Shown here: positions 41,423 to 54,084 of the stretch, in pieces
How the letters are laid out: each line of letters opens with the position of its first letter
Numbering within the stretch: position 1 is the first letter of the stretch
Assembly (NCBI GenBank): GCA_014529385.2
Contig: CM043962.1
Span: 87,403,680 to 87,467,679 of the forward strand
Direction of reading: 5' to 3'
Length of the DNA: 64,000 nucleotides
Origin: Adiantum capillus-veneris
Lineage: Eukaryota > Streptophyta > Polypodiopsida > Polypodiales > Pteridaceae
Notes under the pieces: model-generated
The model's database searches: none
Told to the model about the DNA's origin: nothing
The model's input: only the letters and a program-made list of their open reading frames with translations
Position numbers and translations under genes: made by a program

Positions 41423-44395
41423 GTCTCCCACTTGAAGGCCAATGTGGCCCAAGCGGCTAAAGAATGTAGGATCTATTATGTACATTTATTGTACAAACGT
41501 GAAGCATGATTGTATTTTCACTCTACACCCATCATCTCTATGCAATGTGTGAACCGCTTTGAGGCTAAGATCTTCGTTAGAGCATCTGCTGGGTTTTCAT
41601 CTGTGTGAACTTTGACTAACTCAATGTGTTTGCTAGCCAAAATATCTCATACCACATGATACTTGACCACTATGTGTTTCCACTTGGAGTGAAACACAGG
41701 GTCCTTTGCTAACGCGATCGTACTTTGACTATCTCGCAATGTAGCATTGGATTTTGGTGTATACCAAGGTCTCCCACTAGACAAGATAACCACACAGCTT
41801 CCTTACTAGAACTAGAAACTGCAACATACTCTGCCTCAGTGGTGGAAGGACAAAGTGCAATTTTGGATACATGATCTCCAAGAAACTGTCACTCCAGTGA
41901 ACAAGAAAATGTAGTCAGTTGTGGATTGCCTAGTGTCCACACAACCCGGATAATCCAAATTAGTGTATCCAACTATGGATGCATCACTGTTCCCAAAGTG
42001 TAAGCACTTGCTAGTTGAACCCTTGATGTATCTCAATATGCGCTTCACTGCTTCCCAATGATTTCTTCCTGGATTTGCCATAAACCTGATGACCACTCCC
42101 ACTGCATATGCAATGTTTGGCCGTGTACTAACCATGGCGAACATGAGACTGCCAACTACCAAAGAATACAGCTCCTTTGCCATCTCTGCCTTTTCAGCAT
42201 CCGATTTGGGACAATCATGCTTGCTAAGCCATTGGGGTACTCAATGCTTTCCCTCCTTGCATATTAAAACATTGCAATACCTTGTGAATATACTCTTCCT
42301 GTAAAAGTTCAAGTATACCACATTTGCGATCGCTCTTGATACGCATACCAAGGAAATGATGTGCATTGCCCAAATCTTTCATAGCAAACTGCTTGCTTAA
42401 GGTATCCTTGAGAAGTGCAATCTCATCTTTTGACTTCATGGCTATGAGCATATCATCAAGGTAAAAAAATTAGAAGGAACCATCGTTCAATCTCTTTGTG
42501 TATAAGCAGTGATCCTCTTGGCTCCGTATGTAGCCCTAAGATTGAATGTACTTATCAAACTTGATGTACCATTGCCGTGAGCCTTGCTTTAATCCATACA
42601 AAGCTTTCTTGAGTCTACACGCCAGTTTTGCCCATGTTGGCTTCTCAGGCTTTATCTCGCAAAATCTTCTAGCTGTTTCATGTAGACATCCTCTTCAAGA
42701 TCCCCATGAAGAAATGTTGTCTTCACATCCATTTGGACCAATTCCATGTCCTCAATGGCTACTAGATCTAGCACAAGACACAATGTAGTCATCTTGACCA
42801 CGGGGAAAAAGATTTCATAGAAATCCACGCCTTTCGTTTTCTTGAATTCTTTAGCAACCAATCTAGCCTTGTACTTAGGCTCGAGATCATCTGTGGTATA
42901 CTTCTTCTTGTACACCCATTTGCATGGCAATGCATGTTTACCCGTTTGTAACTTGTCAATTCCCAAGTTTCATTTGCTAAGATCAAGTTATACTCAAATT
43001 GCATAGCCACTTCCCACTTCACGCTATCGTCCATTTGAATGGCCTCTTTGTAGCAAGTGGGTTCACCGCAATCAGTGACTAGCAAGTAGTCTAATCCTGG
43101 CTCAAAACGCTCAGGTGCATGAGATGTACGAGTAGATCTCTGAAGTGCCTGGCTCTTGGATTTTTCTCTCGCAGGAGCAACATGTGTGTGTGTACTAGTG
43201 GAAGGTGCATTACTATAGCTGGTGGTGAGGAAACCCGTACTCTGGAATAGTCAATGTCTTTCACTGGTTTTTTATGCATCTTAGACTCGTTGAATATCAC
43301 CTATGAGCTTTGTATAACCTTCTTTCATTCCGGGTGCCAGAGACGATATCCCATCTCTCCGTCCACACCATATCCAATGACATGCACTTGTATGATTTGG
43401 GGTCCAAGCTTTTGTCTAATCGCTTTTGGCACATGTGAGAATGCCCCACACCCAAATACACGTAACTTGTCATAATTTGGCTCTTTTCCCATCCACATCT
43501 CCTACAAAACCTTGTACTTTAGTGGTGTACTAGGTGACCGATTGATCAAGTAAGCGGCCTATCGTAACAACTTCTCCCCAAAATTCTTGAAGTAAGTTGG
43601 CCGTAGACAACATAGAAGTGACCCGTTCCTAAATGGTTCTATTCATTCTCTCGTCTACACCATTTTGGGTGGTGTGTAAGGTTGGGTAAACTGTCTTCTA
43701 ATGCCTGGTTTACTACACAGGTCCTTGAACTCGAAGGGGATGTACTCGCCTCCATTGTCAATGTGCAAACCTTTAAGCTTTCTACCCGATTAGCTCTCTA
43801 CCCGATTAGCTCTCTACCAATGCTAAGAACTTTTGAAAGACACTAAAGACATTGCTCTTCTGCTTCAAGAGATAAACCCACACCTTTCTAGTAGAGTCGT
43901 CTATGAATGTTAGGAAGTATAACGCTGCCCCTAGAGACTTGACTGGCATAGGTCCGCCGCACAAGTCGCTATGAACGAGATCTAGAGGACTCCTTAACCC
44001 CAAAGGTGTTGTTGTCAACCTAGTCTATTTTCCATAGATATAATGCTCACATAAAGAAAAGCTAGAGTAATCTAGCACATGGATATAACCAGAACGCTGC
44101 AAGACTTTCATTCCCTTTTGAATCATATGTCCTAGCCGGCTATGCCACAACTCTATAGACGGTAGCTCGGCTACACAAATAGAATTCTCTTTCACTGAAG
44201 AGACGTAAAGTGAGTACAATGAGCCAGACTTTTGGCCTTAAGTATGACCATATTTCCCTTCTTGATAATCCAAGAACCATGAGCAAATATGGTGGTGTAT
44301 CCAAATCATCTAACTGACATCAAATTCTTTGTCAATTTGGGTACATGTCTGATATTATGCAGCATAAACACAATGCCATTACGCATAGAAAACCT

Positions 44396-44631
44396 GATGC
44401 TTCCCACAATGCATATATCAAGCTCATAAGAATTGCCTAGCTTCATCGTGTCATGTGTTGTAGTGTATGTAGAAAACTACTCCTTGTGAGGAGTCACAAG
44501 GAGTAGAAAACTTGATGCTTCCCACAATGCATATATCAAGCTCATAAGAATTGCCTAGCTTCATCGTGTCATGTGTTGTAGTGTATGTAGAAAACTACTC
44601 CTTGTGAGGAGTCACATGAAAGATAGCACCT
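44396..44631. repeat. 118-bp tandem duplication inside copia element 2
   Basis: 'gatgcttcccacaatgcata' to 'gaggagtcacaaggag' occurs at 44396-44513 and again at 44514-44631. Near-identical, so younger than the element. Confidence 0.9.
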
Positions 44632-45100
44632 GAGTCCACAATCCAATTCTGCGCATAACTCTCGTCAAGAGTTAACAATGCATCAAGACTCAAATCTGAT
44701 GTAAAAATCAACACATCATTTGGGACGTCAAAGACTATCTCAATGGCTGGATACTTTTTGTCAGACTTCGCTTGGTCTTTTCCCTAATCACGCTGCATTG
44801 TGCGGCAATCTTTCTGCAAATGTCCCTTTTATGATAGTAGTAACACTCAACATTTTGCATGTCTTTTTGCGCTTTTGCTACGACCTTGCCTGCGATCTTG
44901 AGAACGACTATGACTCTGACCATGTTGCTTTTGCTTGTCGCAATTGCCACTAGCCACATACGCATCACCATGCCACTTGCATCAAGAGACTGACATCTAA
45001 TCTCCTTAGTGAGCAACGGACTTGTGACATCATTGAACACTAATTTTCCATTTGGAGCTGAATTACTAATGGCTCTGCAAAATATGTCGCATGAATTGGG

Positions 45101-45264
45101 TAGAGAGCATAATAGGAAAATAGACTTGAGCTTGTTGTCAAACTCACTAAAGCCCTGAGATGTCAACTGATTGAACAAGGAGTAGAGAGCATAACTGGAA
45201 AATAGACTTGACTTCGTCATCAAATGCACTAAAGCCCTGAGATATCAATTGATTAAACAAGGAG
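45101..45264. repeat. 82-bp tandem duplication in copia element 2 gag
   Basis: 'tagagagcataa.' to 'gaacaagg' occurs at 45101 and 45183 with several differences, so it is older than the 118-bp one. Confidence 0.8.
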
Positions 45265-45500
45265 TTGAACTCATTTAAGTGTCCCAATAATTGTGCTACC
45301 TTCTTCCATGTTGAGCTTCATAATGCTTTTCATGAGAAAAACTTTGTTGGATGCACTTTTTCTCTCCCATACTGAACATTTTAGTGGCCTGATCTGTCAA
45401 GGTACTTATTTTTTTTGGGATCGTAACTAAGGTTTTAGATTTAACTGTAGAGTCATGTTTACACAGGTGCCTAATGCTTAGGTAGTTTAAAATACCCAAA

Positions 45501-45763
45501 TTGTCTTATGGCGTGTAGCAATTTTTGGATGTAACCAACGAGGAGTTTGCTGTCTTCTTGTAGTCGTACTGCTGTTTTGGGCCTATAATCTGATGATGAT
45601 GATGAATACACAGTGAATTAGTACCTTCTTTTTGTCAATCATGGTGTTTATCATTCACATGCTTTGCAGTTTTGTGACTTAGCATGCAGTATACCGTCTT
45701 CTGTTTCTTTTGCAGTGCATGTTTCTTGTACTTAATACCTGTTAGGGATGTAAGTCCCTAACA
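45501..45763. other. Spacer ending in a 24-bp LTR-end palindrome
   Basis: 45740-45763 reads TGTTAGGGA, six bases, then TCCCTAACA, followed by CTTTGGCGATCC. The rest has no gene. This is the left edge of gypsy C. The palindrome looks like the outer ends of an LTR brought together. Confidence 0.5.
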
Positions 45764-48700
45764 CTTTGGCGATCCTGCAATTGGTTCAAATTCAGCCTGA
45801 ACCATAGGCACTCAAGAATAGAGCAGGGTGCGGACATGTTGGTCGACATAGACCACCTGAAGGAATTCTCAAATTGGGTAACCCCGCAGGAAGAGTCTGA
45901 GGAATATGCAACAAAGTTCTTAAAGGATTTCTTCCCAAATCTGTGGGGAAAATCAAAATTGAAATTGCTAACAAGGTAGTTACATCATTTTTACCTTTTG
46001 GTGCCTGCAATTTTCCTTCATGTTACAGTCTGTATGAAAGAAGCGTTGGTACAATACTTAAGACAGAAGAGAAGAAGCAATGCATGAGTGGGTCAGGGCA
46101 AGGGTCCAATTTACCACAACACTCATATGGCACAAGGTTTAGATTGAGGAGAGAGTTCTATGCAAGGAGAAGACATGAAGAAGAGTCTGGTAGTGATGAC
46201 CAAGAAGAACCTGTAAGGTACAAATCAGGCAATAGGTAGGGAAACTGAAGAATTTTTTTGTGGAGAAGCATGTGAAGTCCTACCAATGGATGTTGATTAC
46301 AAGGTACCAATAGTGGGGGTATCTATTGGAAAGATGTTTGTTCCAGGAGTATTCTTGGATGGTGGGTCAAGAGTTAATATTCTTCCACAGTCAACCTGCA
46401 AATGTTTGAATTTCTTGAAAAGATCCAAAACCTTTTCAAGTGAAGATGGCATATCAAAGACGGGTTCAGCCTTTGGGGATTCTGAGGAATTTGTAAATCT
46501 TAGTTGGGGGATTGCAGTTTGTAGCCATCTTTGTGGTTCTTAGGTTGGAAGAATCTACTTGCTCTTATCCAATGATGTTGGGGAGGCCCTGGTTAATAGC
46601 AACAAGAGTAAAGCAGCTATTGGGAGTAGACTCTATGGTGATAAAAAAAGGAAAGGATAAAGTGAGAATGCAAATGGATGCAAAGAAGGTGATACCACCC
46701 AATTTCAAGGCACTGCATGCAAAAGGACTGAATATGGTAGAAGAAATTGGAGAGGATGCAAACAAAGAATCTCTTAGAACTAATTAGTCCGTTGAACATA
46801 TTTTTGAAGTGGATGTGCAAAAGATAGCAACCAAATATGTACTACAGCCAAAAGATGATGGAATACAGTTAATAACTCAGAAACCATTGATTACTTAGGG
46901 GAGTAAACAATCAACGAACAAGATGGGTAATGAGCTGTTGAAGAATCTAAAGATTGAAACTAGAGAAGAGGAGGAATTCATTGAAGCAGTGAAGCAAGCA
47001 AAGAGAGCCTTTGAACATCACATGGAAAGAACTGCTAGAGTGACTCAGGATGAACTGCAAGAACTAAACCTGAACCCTCAGGAGGAACCACAGACAGTGA
47101 AGATATCAGTAGACATGGATGAGGAATTTAAACTAAAACTGAAGGAATTGTTGTTAGAATTCAATGATGTTTTTGCATGGAAATACACAGATATGAAAGG
47201 AGTAGATGCTAGCTTTTGTCAACACAAAATTAATTTGAAAGCAGATACAATTACATTTGTACAACAAAGGTACATGATGAATCCTAATTATGCCAAATAT
47301 GTTAAAGAAGAGATTGACAAACTGTTGGCTGTGGGTTGCATTTATCCTTTGGAAGAAGTTACTTGGTTGTAACGGATTGTTGTAGTTTCAAAGAAGAGTG
47401 GAAAGATCAGAGTGTGTGTGGATTACAAAAAACTGAATGCTACTACAATAATTGATCCATTTCCCTTACCTTTTTGTGATACACTACTGGGTGCAGTAGT
47501 TGGACATGAGATTTAATTTTTTTTGGATGGTTTTAGTGGTTACAATCAAATTTCAATGGCATTTGAAGACAGGGAAAAAACAGCTTTTGTGTATGAATGA
47601 GGAGTTTATGATAGCAATGTGATGACATTTGGCTTGAAAAATGCTCCACCAAAATTTAGGAAAACAGTACAACATGTGTTTTTTGAATTCCTTACAACAT
47701 TTATGAGGGTTTTCTTGGATGATTTTAGTTTTTGGAAAGAAGCATGAGCATCTTGAACACTTGAAGTTGTGTTTTCAGAAATGCAGGAAATTCAGATTGT
47801 CATTAAACCCAACCAAATGTGCATTTGCAATGAAAAGAGGAGTTTTTTAGGGCATGTGATTTCTGAAGAAGGGGTTTCTATTTATTCCAAAAAGGTGGAA
47901 GCTATTAGTAAGGCACCAAAACCAAGAACAATTCAACAATTGAGCAGATATTTGGGCCAAATCAAGTGGCATAACAAATTCTTGAGGTATTTGGCTCATG
48001 TGTGCACACCATTAACAAAGCTTACAAAGAAGGATGATGAATTTGAATGGGGAGAAGAGCAGAGCAAGGCATTCAGGATTTTGAAGAACATGTTGACTGT
48101 AGCACTAGTTTTAATTTTTCCAAATTGGAAGTTATCATTTCACATATTTGTGGATTCATCTCATGTAGCAATGGGTCCAACATTAATGCAAGAAACCAGT
48201 AGGCATTGGTTCAAACCTATTTACTATGCAAGCAGGGTACTGACACCTGTAGAGAAAGAATTACACAGTTACTGAGAGGGAGTGCTCGGGAATGGTTTAT
48301 GCATTGCAAAAGTTTAGACATTACCTATTGGCAAATAGGATAGTTTTTTATGTGGATCATCAAGCATTGATCTACTTGGTGAATAAACCCCACCTTTAAG
48401 GGAAGTTGGAAAGATGGATATTGCTTTTGCAGGAATTTGATTATGTGGTGATACATACTCAGGGAAGACTTCATGTGTATTAGCGATTATTTGAGTAGAT
48501 TGGAAACAGGAGAGGAAGATTTTGAAGGGGTACTTGATCAATTGCCTGATGCAAACCTTTTTCTAGTTCAAGTGACTGTCCAGTCAGGGGATTGGTATGA
48601 TGGTATGCTTCAATTTTTGACTGAAGGGGTGTTATATGAAGCAATGACTAAGGATTAGAGGAAGAGATTAGCATTAAGAAGCAAACCTTTTACAGTTATT

Positions 48701-49712
48701 GCAAGAGTTTTGTACAAAAGAGAAATTGATCAGGTGATCATGAGATGTGTTCCTGAGTTTGAACAAAGAGAAGTACTGGCAGAAGCTCATGCAGGTATTT
48801 ATGAGTACATTTTTCAGGAGATGTTACTGCAAGAAAAATATTTCAAGCTAGACTTTGGTGGCCAACTGTTATAAAGGATGCTCATGAATTCGGTAGGAAG
48901 TGTTTGTTGTGCCAAAGAGAGGGCAGATCATTGGATGTAGATAGGATTCCCTTGCAACCTATATTACCTTTGGAACCATTTCAAAAGTGGAGATTAGATT
49001 TTGTTGGTCCCATCAAGCCACCTACAAGGTTTACACAGAACATGTACATCTTGGTTGCAATTGATTATTGCACAAAATGGGTAGAAGCTGTACCTTTGAG
49101 AGATGACACAGCAAGGAGTATGGCAAAAGTTTTGTATAAAAATATTATGACGAGATTTGGATGCCCTATCGAGTTGGTTTCTAATCAAGGAGGACATTTT
49201 ATTAACAAAGTTATTAGTAAACTGACTGCACCGCATATGATCCTGCACAAGAAATCAAGTGTGTATTATCCTCAGGCAAATGGATAAGCAGAAAGTACTA
49301 ATAAGATTTTGATGAGGATAATCAGGAAGTTGGTGAATCAGAACAGGACAGATTGGGATGAGAAGTTGGATTCAACACTTTGGGCTTTTAGGACAACATT
49401 TAAAGTGACAACAGGCATGACACCATTCAAGTTGGTGTATGGATTGGAAGCAGTAGTTCCTATGGAGGTTTTAGTACCAATCCTCAGGGTTGCAGTTCAG
49501 CAAGAACTATCTCTTGAAGAGTCAGTCAACTGTAGAAAGGAAGCATTACTAAAACTGGAAGATGAAAAAATTCAGAGCATGTATATTGCAGAGGTTATCC
49601 AACAAAAAAGGCAAGCTTGGATCAACAGGAACATAAAGTTCAAAGTTTTCTTTGCAGGAGATTGGGTGATGGTTTACAATAGCAAGCTTGGACTGAGACA
49701 TGGTAAATTAAA
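45764..49712 (+). pseudogene. Gypsy C: protease-RT-RNase H-integrase, decayed
   Basis: Plus-strand gypsy pol. Protease-like GVFLDGGSRVNILPQST (about 46340-46395) and MMLGRPWLIATRV (46572). RT starts FNDVFAWKYTDMKGVDASF (about 47160), with SKKSGKIRVCVDYKKLNATT (47388), FLDGFSGYNQISMAFEDREK (47520) and MTFGLKNAPPKF. RNase H IFVDSSHVAMGPTL (48140). Integrase: zinc region ending CLLCQREG (48900), LPLEPFQKWRLDFVGP (48965), TRFGCPIELVSNQG (49150) and VYYPQANG followed by a stop. The frame ends in DWVMVYNSKLGLRHGKLKQ at about 49710, where copy B begins. No gag was recognised before it, and several stops occur. The RT style suggests the Ogre/Tat/Athila side of Ty3/gypsy. Confidence 0.85.
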
Positions 49713-51570
49713 GCAGATCTCACCAAGGCCATTCAAGAGAGTCTTAGAGACAATCGTGCTCCGCAAACAATCATATGTATCCAAGAAGGGAGCAACAATG
49801 ATGCTCAGTATGCTATGGTCCGCATAGTACCAGTGAATGCCCTACTTTTAGAGTGAAATTCAATGGGAATTGCAATGCTTGTGGGAGGTATGGTCATCAA
49901 GCTAAGGATTGCACAGTATTTAAGTGCGCAATGGCCAATAGACCAACCTTAGCATGGACAGACACACCTCGAGTGCGTGCATTGATGCGGGTCCCACCTC
50001 TTGAACAAACGTCACAACACATGGTCCCTAGGGCCCAAAATGTTGTTTGAACAACACCCTTACCACCTCCAGTGCTAGGACCGCAACCACTACATTTGAG
50101 AATCTCTTTTGTGAATAAGTGGGTTGTGAGTCATCTATTGCTTGTTTGGAAGGCTGTGAGGAAGATATAGACCCTAATATTGACTATGGGATTGATGTGC
50201 TTGAAGAAAGTCCACAATACTACATGGAGGACTATTGGGGACAAGTCAAACTTGTCTATCAAGTAGCTGCTCTTGCTGCAAGAGGCCAAAATATCAACTA
50301 CACTGCTAAGAGACCACCACCACCTCTTCAATGCTATGAGTGTGGAGGTCCACATCGTGTGGTCGAGTGTCCTATTAGGCTACAAAAGAACACCACACTA
50401 ATGCAAACCAGTCAAGTGAGCACATCTACAATGCCGATACTCATGTGTAATTGATGTGGCATAGATTATTTGATTGCCCGATGTTCGAATAATCCAAACA
50501 TGCCGAAGATCACACCATTAAACTTGATTGAGGTTACGAAGAAGCCATCACAAAGTACACCTGGGGTACTAGTAAATGTCCTCACATGATCGATGCTCCA
50601 AAAACAAAATTATATTATTGAAGAAAGAGACACGGCATCAATTGCCCAATCTTACAAAAATAAGAAAACACGAAGGAAGAGATCACAAAAAGCAGCGAAG
50701 TCAGACCCCAGTTCAAAGACCAACATAGGGACTGGTGACGACCCCGTATATATGAACGACGCTGAAGAGGATTCTGATTCAGGTGAAACCATGGAGATCA
50801 AAACCACTACTAAGAAAGAAACCAATAAGGAAGATCATCATGAGCCACAATGGCCAGGATCCAAGAAGAAGAAAAGAACTTATCCAAACCCTACAAAGGA
50901 GATCGAGTGGGTCAAGCAATTAAGGAGTTTGGTAGAAGATACCCAAAGGGATCTAGAGCCAGCACCTAGGTAGATCCAGATTATAGACACAGTGTTCCCT
51001 ACACAACAACAACCTTAGAAAGTCCTTAGATCCCTAGCCATACCTAGTGTCATCCAAGAAGAAAGTGACTTAAAGTCATGGGAAAGTGGGCATACTCACT
51101 TCTTGTTGGAAAGAATGTTTACAGAGGGACTACCTGAACCTATCAAAGAAATGGAGATCCCATCTTCCCCACGTCAAGGGACTGAAGCCCAAAAGGTGCC
51201 GTTAAATATTGCCAAATTGATGGATTTCATGGCTTTCGAAGTTAGAACCACCATCATGTCCAAACTATATGGAGACCCTGAGCTATTTTTAGCTCTTCGA
51301 GCTTTCCTCAATGAAGAAGTGAAGGTCGCGCTACCAGAATTTGCACAGATGGATGGAGTTAGGGAGATGCCAATAGAGGAGGAACACTTAGATCCACAAC
51401 CCAACATAGATGAGAACCCTACTATAGAAATACATGTTAACAACTTGGGACAATACTTTGAGGGAGATGAATCCATTGCAACCATACCAATCACTACCAA
51501 GGGATTAACTGTGAAGGGAATCCTTGATAGTGGTGCTGGGGTTAGCATTGTGACTAAAAATTGCTAGGAA
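49713..51570 (+). pseudogene. Copy B gag C-terminus, linker and protease start
   Basis: Knuckles CNACGRYGHQAKDC (near 49875) and CYECGGPHRVVECP (near 50332), a Lys-rich linker, and the conserved VPLNIAKLMDFMAFEVRTT block (about 51198). It ends in the protease motif GILDSGAGVSIVTKNC with the standard DSG triad at 51526-51534, then TAG at 51565. Confidence 0.8.
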
Positions 51571-51858
51571 ACTATGGGAAGACCTCACCTTGGAACCACA
51601 ACCATAGTAGTAGAGATGGCCAATGGGTCTATTGTTAAACCTACTGGGATGCTAGAAAATCTCAAGATAAAGGTCTTTGGACATAAAATAAGAATCATCT
51701 TCATTGTTATAGATTTTTCCAAGCACACTATGACATCTGAGATGATCTTAGGACATCCTTTCATGAGGGAAGCAAAAATGGTGCATGACTGGTTTGAAAA
51801 CCATGTCTACTTGCAGTTCCAAGATTTTGTCATTCAAGTGGATCTTGTAACTGGTTGA
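51571..51858 (+). pseudogene. Copy B protease, distal part
   Basis: Continues past the stop: MGRPHLGTTTIVVEMANGS..., with EMILGHPFMREAKMVHDWF, the ILG-type motif that packs against the active site in retropepsins. The triad and this motif together define the first protease of the element. Confidence 0.75.
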
Positions 51859-52836
51859 GCACATCCTCTAGGAAACAGGTTTATAATTGATCATAGATCT
51901 GACACCACAGTTCACTCAGCCCCATTGCAGTATTGTTACACGTGTAAAGCGGACACTGATGTTGGGGAAGATTCTCCTTATATGGATGTACTACCTGGGA
52001 TGATTGAGTCGAACAATGTGGATTGGGTCCACCTATCAGCAACCACACACTAAGAAAAACAGGGGGACGACCTGGGTGACACTTGAGGGGGATGAAATGC
52101 CACCACTCGCACCCTTAATTATGCTAGAAGCAATGCATATAGCTTCTGATGACCTACAAGATGAAGGTCTGGAACCAGTAGCGCCTTACAAGACTATAGC
52201 CCACACGATTTGGGGTCAGAATCATCAATTGAAATTGACTATGAGGATGAAGAATTTGAGTTAAATCATCTTAGTGCAAATGTGGGGACAAACCATTTAG
52301 GACCTAGTGGTACCCTATATACAATCTATCCAAGGGAGAAAAAGACACAAGTAGCGATTCATCTAGTGACTCTTCACTAGAGATCGGCCGTAATAAAAAA
52401 TTAGACAAGAAGAGTAAGAGATATAAGAGGCGCCGATATCGAGCAAATGTGCGCGCTAGAATAAATGAAAAAAAATCTACCGTAGAATGGCTTAATTATA
52501 TAGGGGCATGTGATGCTCATCGGAAGTTGGTAGATAATTGGGGTGAATACCTTCAAAGCATTATGTGGTGTAGTCCACAACCCATTGGCATCGCACAACT
52601 AGAGGCTACAGAGAAGCCAAAGTTGAGCCGTACTATAAGGAGACGACAAAATCTAGAGTTAGCTCAACAAAAAAAGGAATCGAAAGTGAAAGCACAGTCA
52701 CAGAACAACATGACTCCATAGACTTACACCATGCACCTGAACATTTCAAATCCTACACCACAGAGGAACGTAAGGTTGTGTATACAAAGGATCAAAGAAA
52801 ACCTTCGATGGAAGCAATGGAGTCTATGATGGTCCA
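51859..52836 (+). other. Copy B spacer between protease and RT
   Basis: Broken coding sequence, including a basic stretch LSRTIRRRQNLELAQQKKES (about 52620-52680) and an unrecognised 90-codon ORF at 52449-52721. Part of this region (52010-52155) is retained in copy A. Confidence 0.5.
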
Positions 52837-53570
52837 ATGATAGCTAAGGAAATAGAGCTAGCAGACCCAGGAGAAGAGTCCAAACCTGTTTTCATTGCCC
52901 AAGATCTGACAGAGACTGAAGAGTGTGTACTTAAAGAACTTCTCAAGGAATTTAGATATATATATGCTTGGACATATCATGATATGAAAGGTGTTCCACC
53001 TTCTGTGGTGCAACACACAATCCCCATGAATAGCATGGCTAAACCAGTTCAACAACGGCCCTACCCAATGAATCCTAAATATGCAAAGACCGTTCAAGAA
53101 CAGATTGAAAAGCTTGTGAAATGTGGATTCATATACCCTATTGAGCACTCAGAATGGGTGTCTCCAATAGTGATTGCGCCAAAAAAGAATGGGAAACTCA
53201 GAGTGTGGGTGGATCTCAAGAAGGTCAATGCCGCCACTAGGAGGGACAATTACCCCTTGGCATATTCAGAACATGTGCTTGAAAGAGGTGCTGGAAAGGA
53301 AGCTTATAGCTTTTTAGATGGGTACTCTGGATACAATCAAATCACAATTGTGCTAGAAGACCGAGCTAAAACAGCCTTTATAACCGAATTTGGAGTGTTC
53401 GCATTTTGTCTTATGGCTTTTGGCTTAACCAATGTCCCTACTACCTTTCAAAGATTAATAAACACTGCTTTTAGAGAATATTTGAGGGAGTTTTGCGAAG
53501 CTTTCTTAGATGGCCTTTGTGTTTATTCCTCTTGGAAAGATATTTATCATTCTTACGAAAAGTGTTTGAG
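52837..53570 (+). pseudogene. Copy B reverse transcriptase, 5' half
   Basis: Frame open from 52837 into the copia insertion. RIYAW-like entry (YIYAWTYHDMKGVPPSVVQH), RPYPMNPKYAKTVQEQIEKL, IAPKKNGKLRVWVDLKKVN, YSFLDGYSGYNQITIV and FCLMAFGLTNVPTTFQRL. The expected FLDDF catalytic box reads FLDGL (about 53506), losing one metal-binding Asp. Copia 1 cuts the gene at 53570 after YEKCL, and the frame resumes at 58629. Confidence 0.85.
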
Positions 53571-53797
53571 TGTTACCATATACATGTGGTAGTGATGTGT
53601 GTGAACACACTAGGACCGCCGGGGCATTTTTTCCCTCTTTAGGAGGCTTTTCTCCCCGAGCATTGTACAAACGCCCATCACTCTAGGGCTATCTATCTTT
53701 CCATTGCACACTAAGTTACACACTCTCTATTGTGTGCCTTGAGCTTCCTTCGTCTTCTCCAATCTGTGTGCGTTTCTCTGCAACCCTAATTCCAACA
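53571..53797 (+). repeat. Copia 1 5' LTR
   Basis: 227 bp with TG...CA ends. Contains 'ggaccgccggggcatttttt' and a pyrimidine-rich 3' half. A clear TATA box was not found. Confidence 0.95.
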
Positions 53798-54084
53798 ATT
53801 GGTATCAGAGTAGGTTACGTCCTCCCGAGCTTAGTCGCCAGCTACTCCAGTGCACACCTGCTCACTTTCTCCAATTTTTGATTCGGGCTCATTTCGGCCT
53901 CCGTTTCCACTACAGGCAGTACTGCACGGGCTATTTCTTCATTTTGTGTAGAATTTCTGTCAGTGCCGTTTTCTGCATAACAGGTGCCTTACAGTCTTCT
54001 ATGGTTTGTGCTATATAGCACGTGCTGTTCCCGCTCCATTTCTCCTATTTTCGGGCAGTTTTCACATCAGGTGCAACATTTACC

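Larger units (their letters stand above)
41423..45500 (-). pseudogene. Copia element 2 gag-pol, decayed
   Basis: Minus-strand copia polyprotein in many broken frames. Gag at 45230-44740 (SIFLLCSLPNSCDIFCRAIS; a knuckle-like CYYYHKRDICRK). Integrase at about 44220-43800 (ELWHSRLGHMIQKGM; PLDLVHSDLCGGPMPVKSLG; FLTFIDDSTRKVWVY). RT at about 42970-42650 (ALPCKWVYKKKYTTDDLEPK; MDVKTTFLHGDLEEDVYM) and 42450-42225. RNase H at 42180-41830 (LMFAMVSTRPNIAYAVG; ILRYIKGSTSKCLHFG). Gag-integrase-RT-RNase H order confirms Ty1/copia. Long dead. Confidence 0.85.

Noticed and set aside
45640-45725. Pyrimidine tract plus TTTTGCAG that looks like a 3' splice site
   Set aside because: No exon-like reading frame follows. 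It abuts the gypsy C edge.
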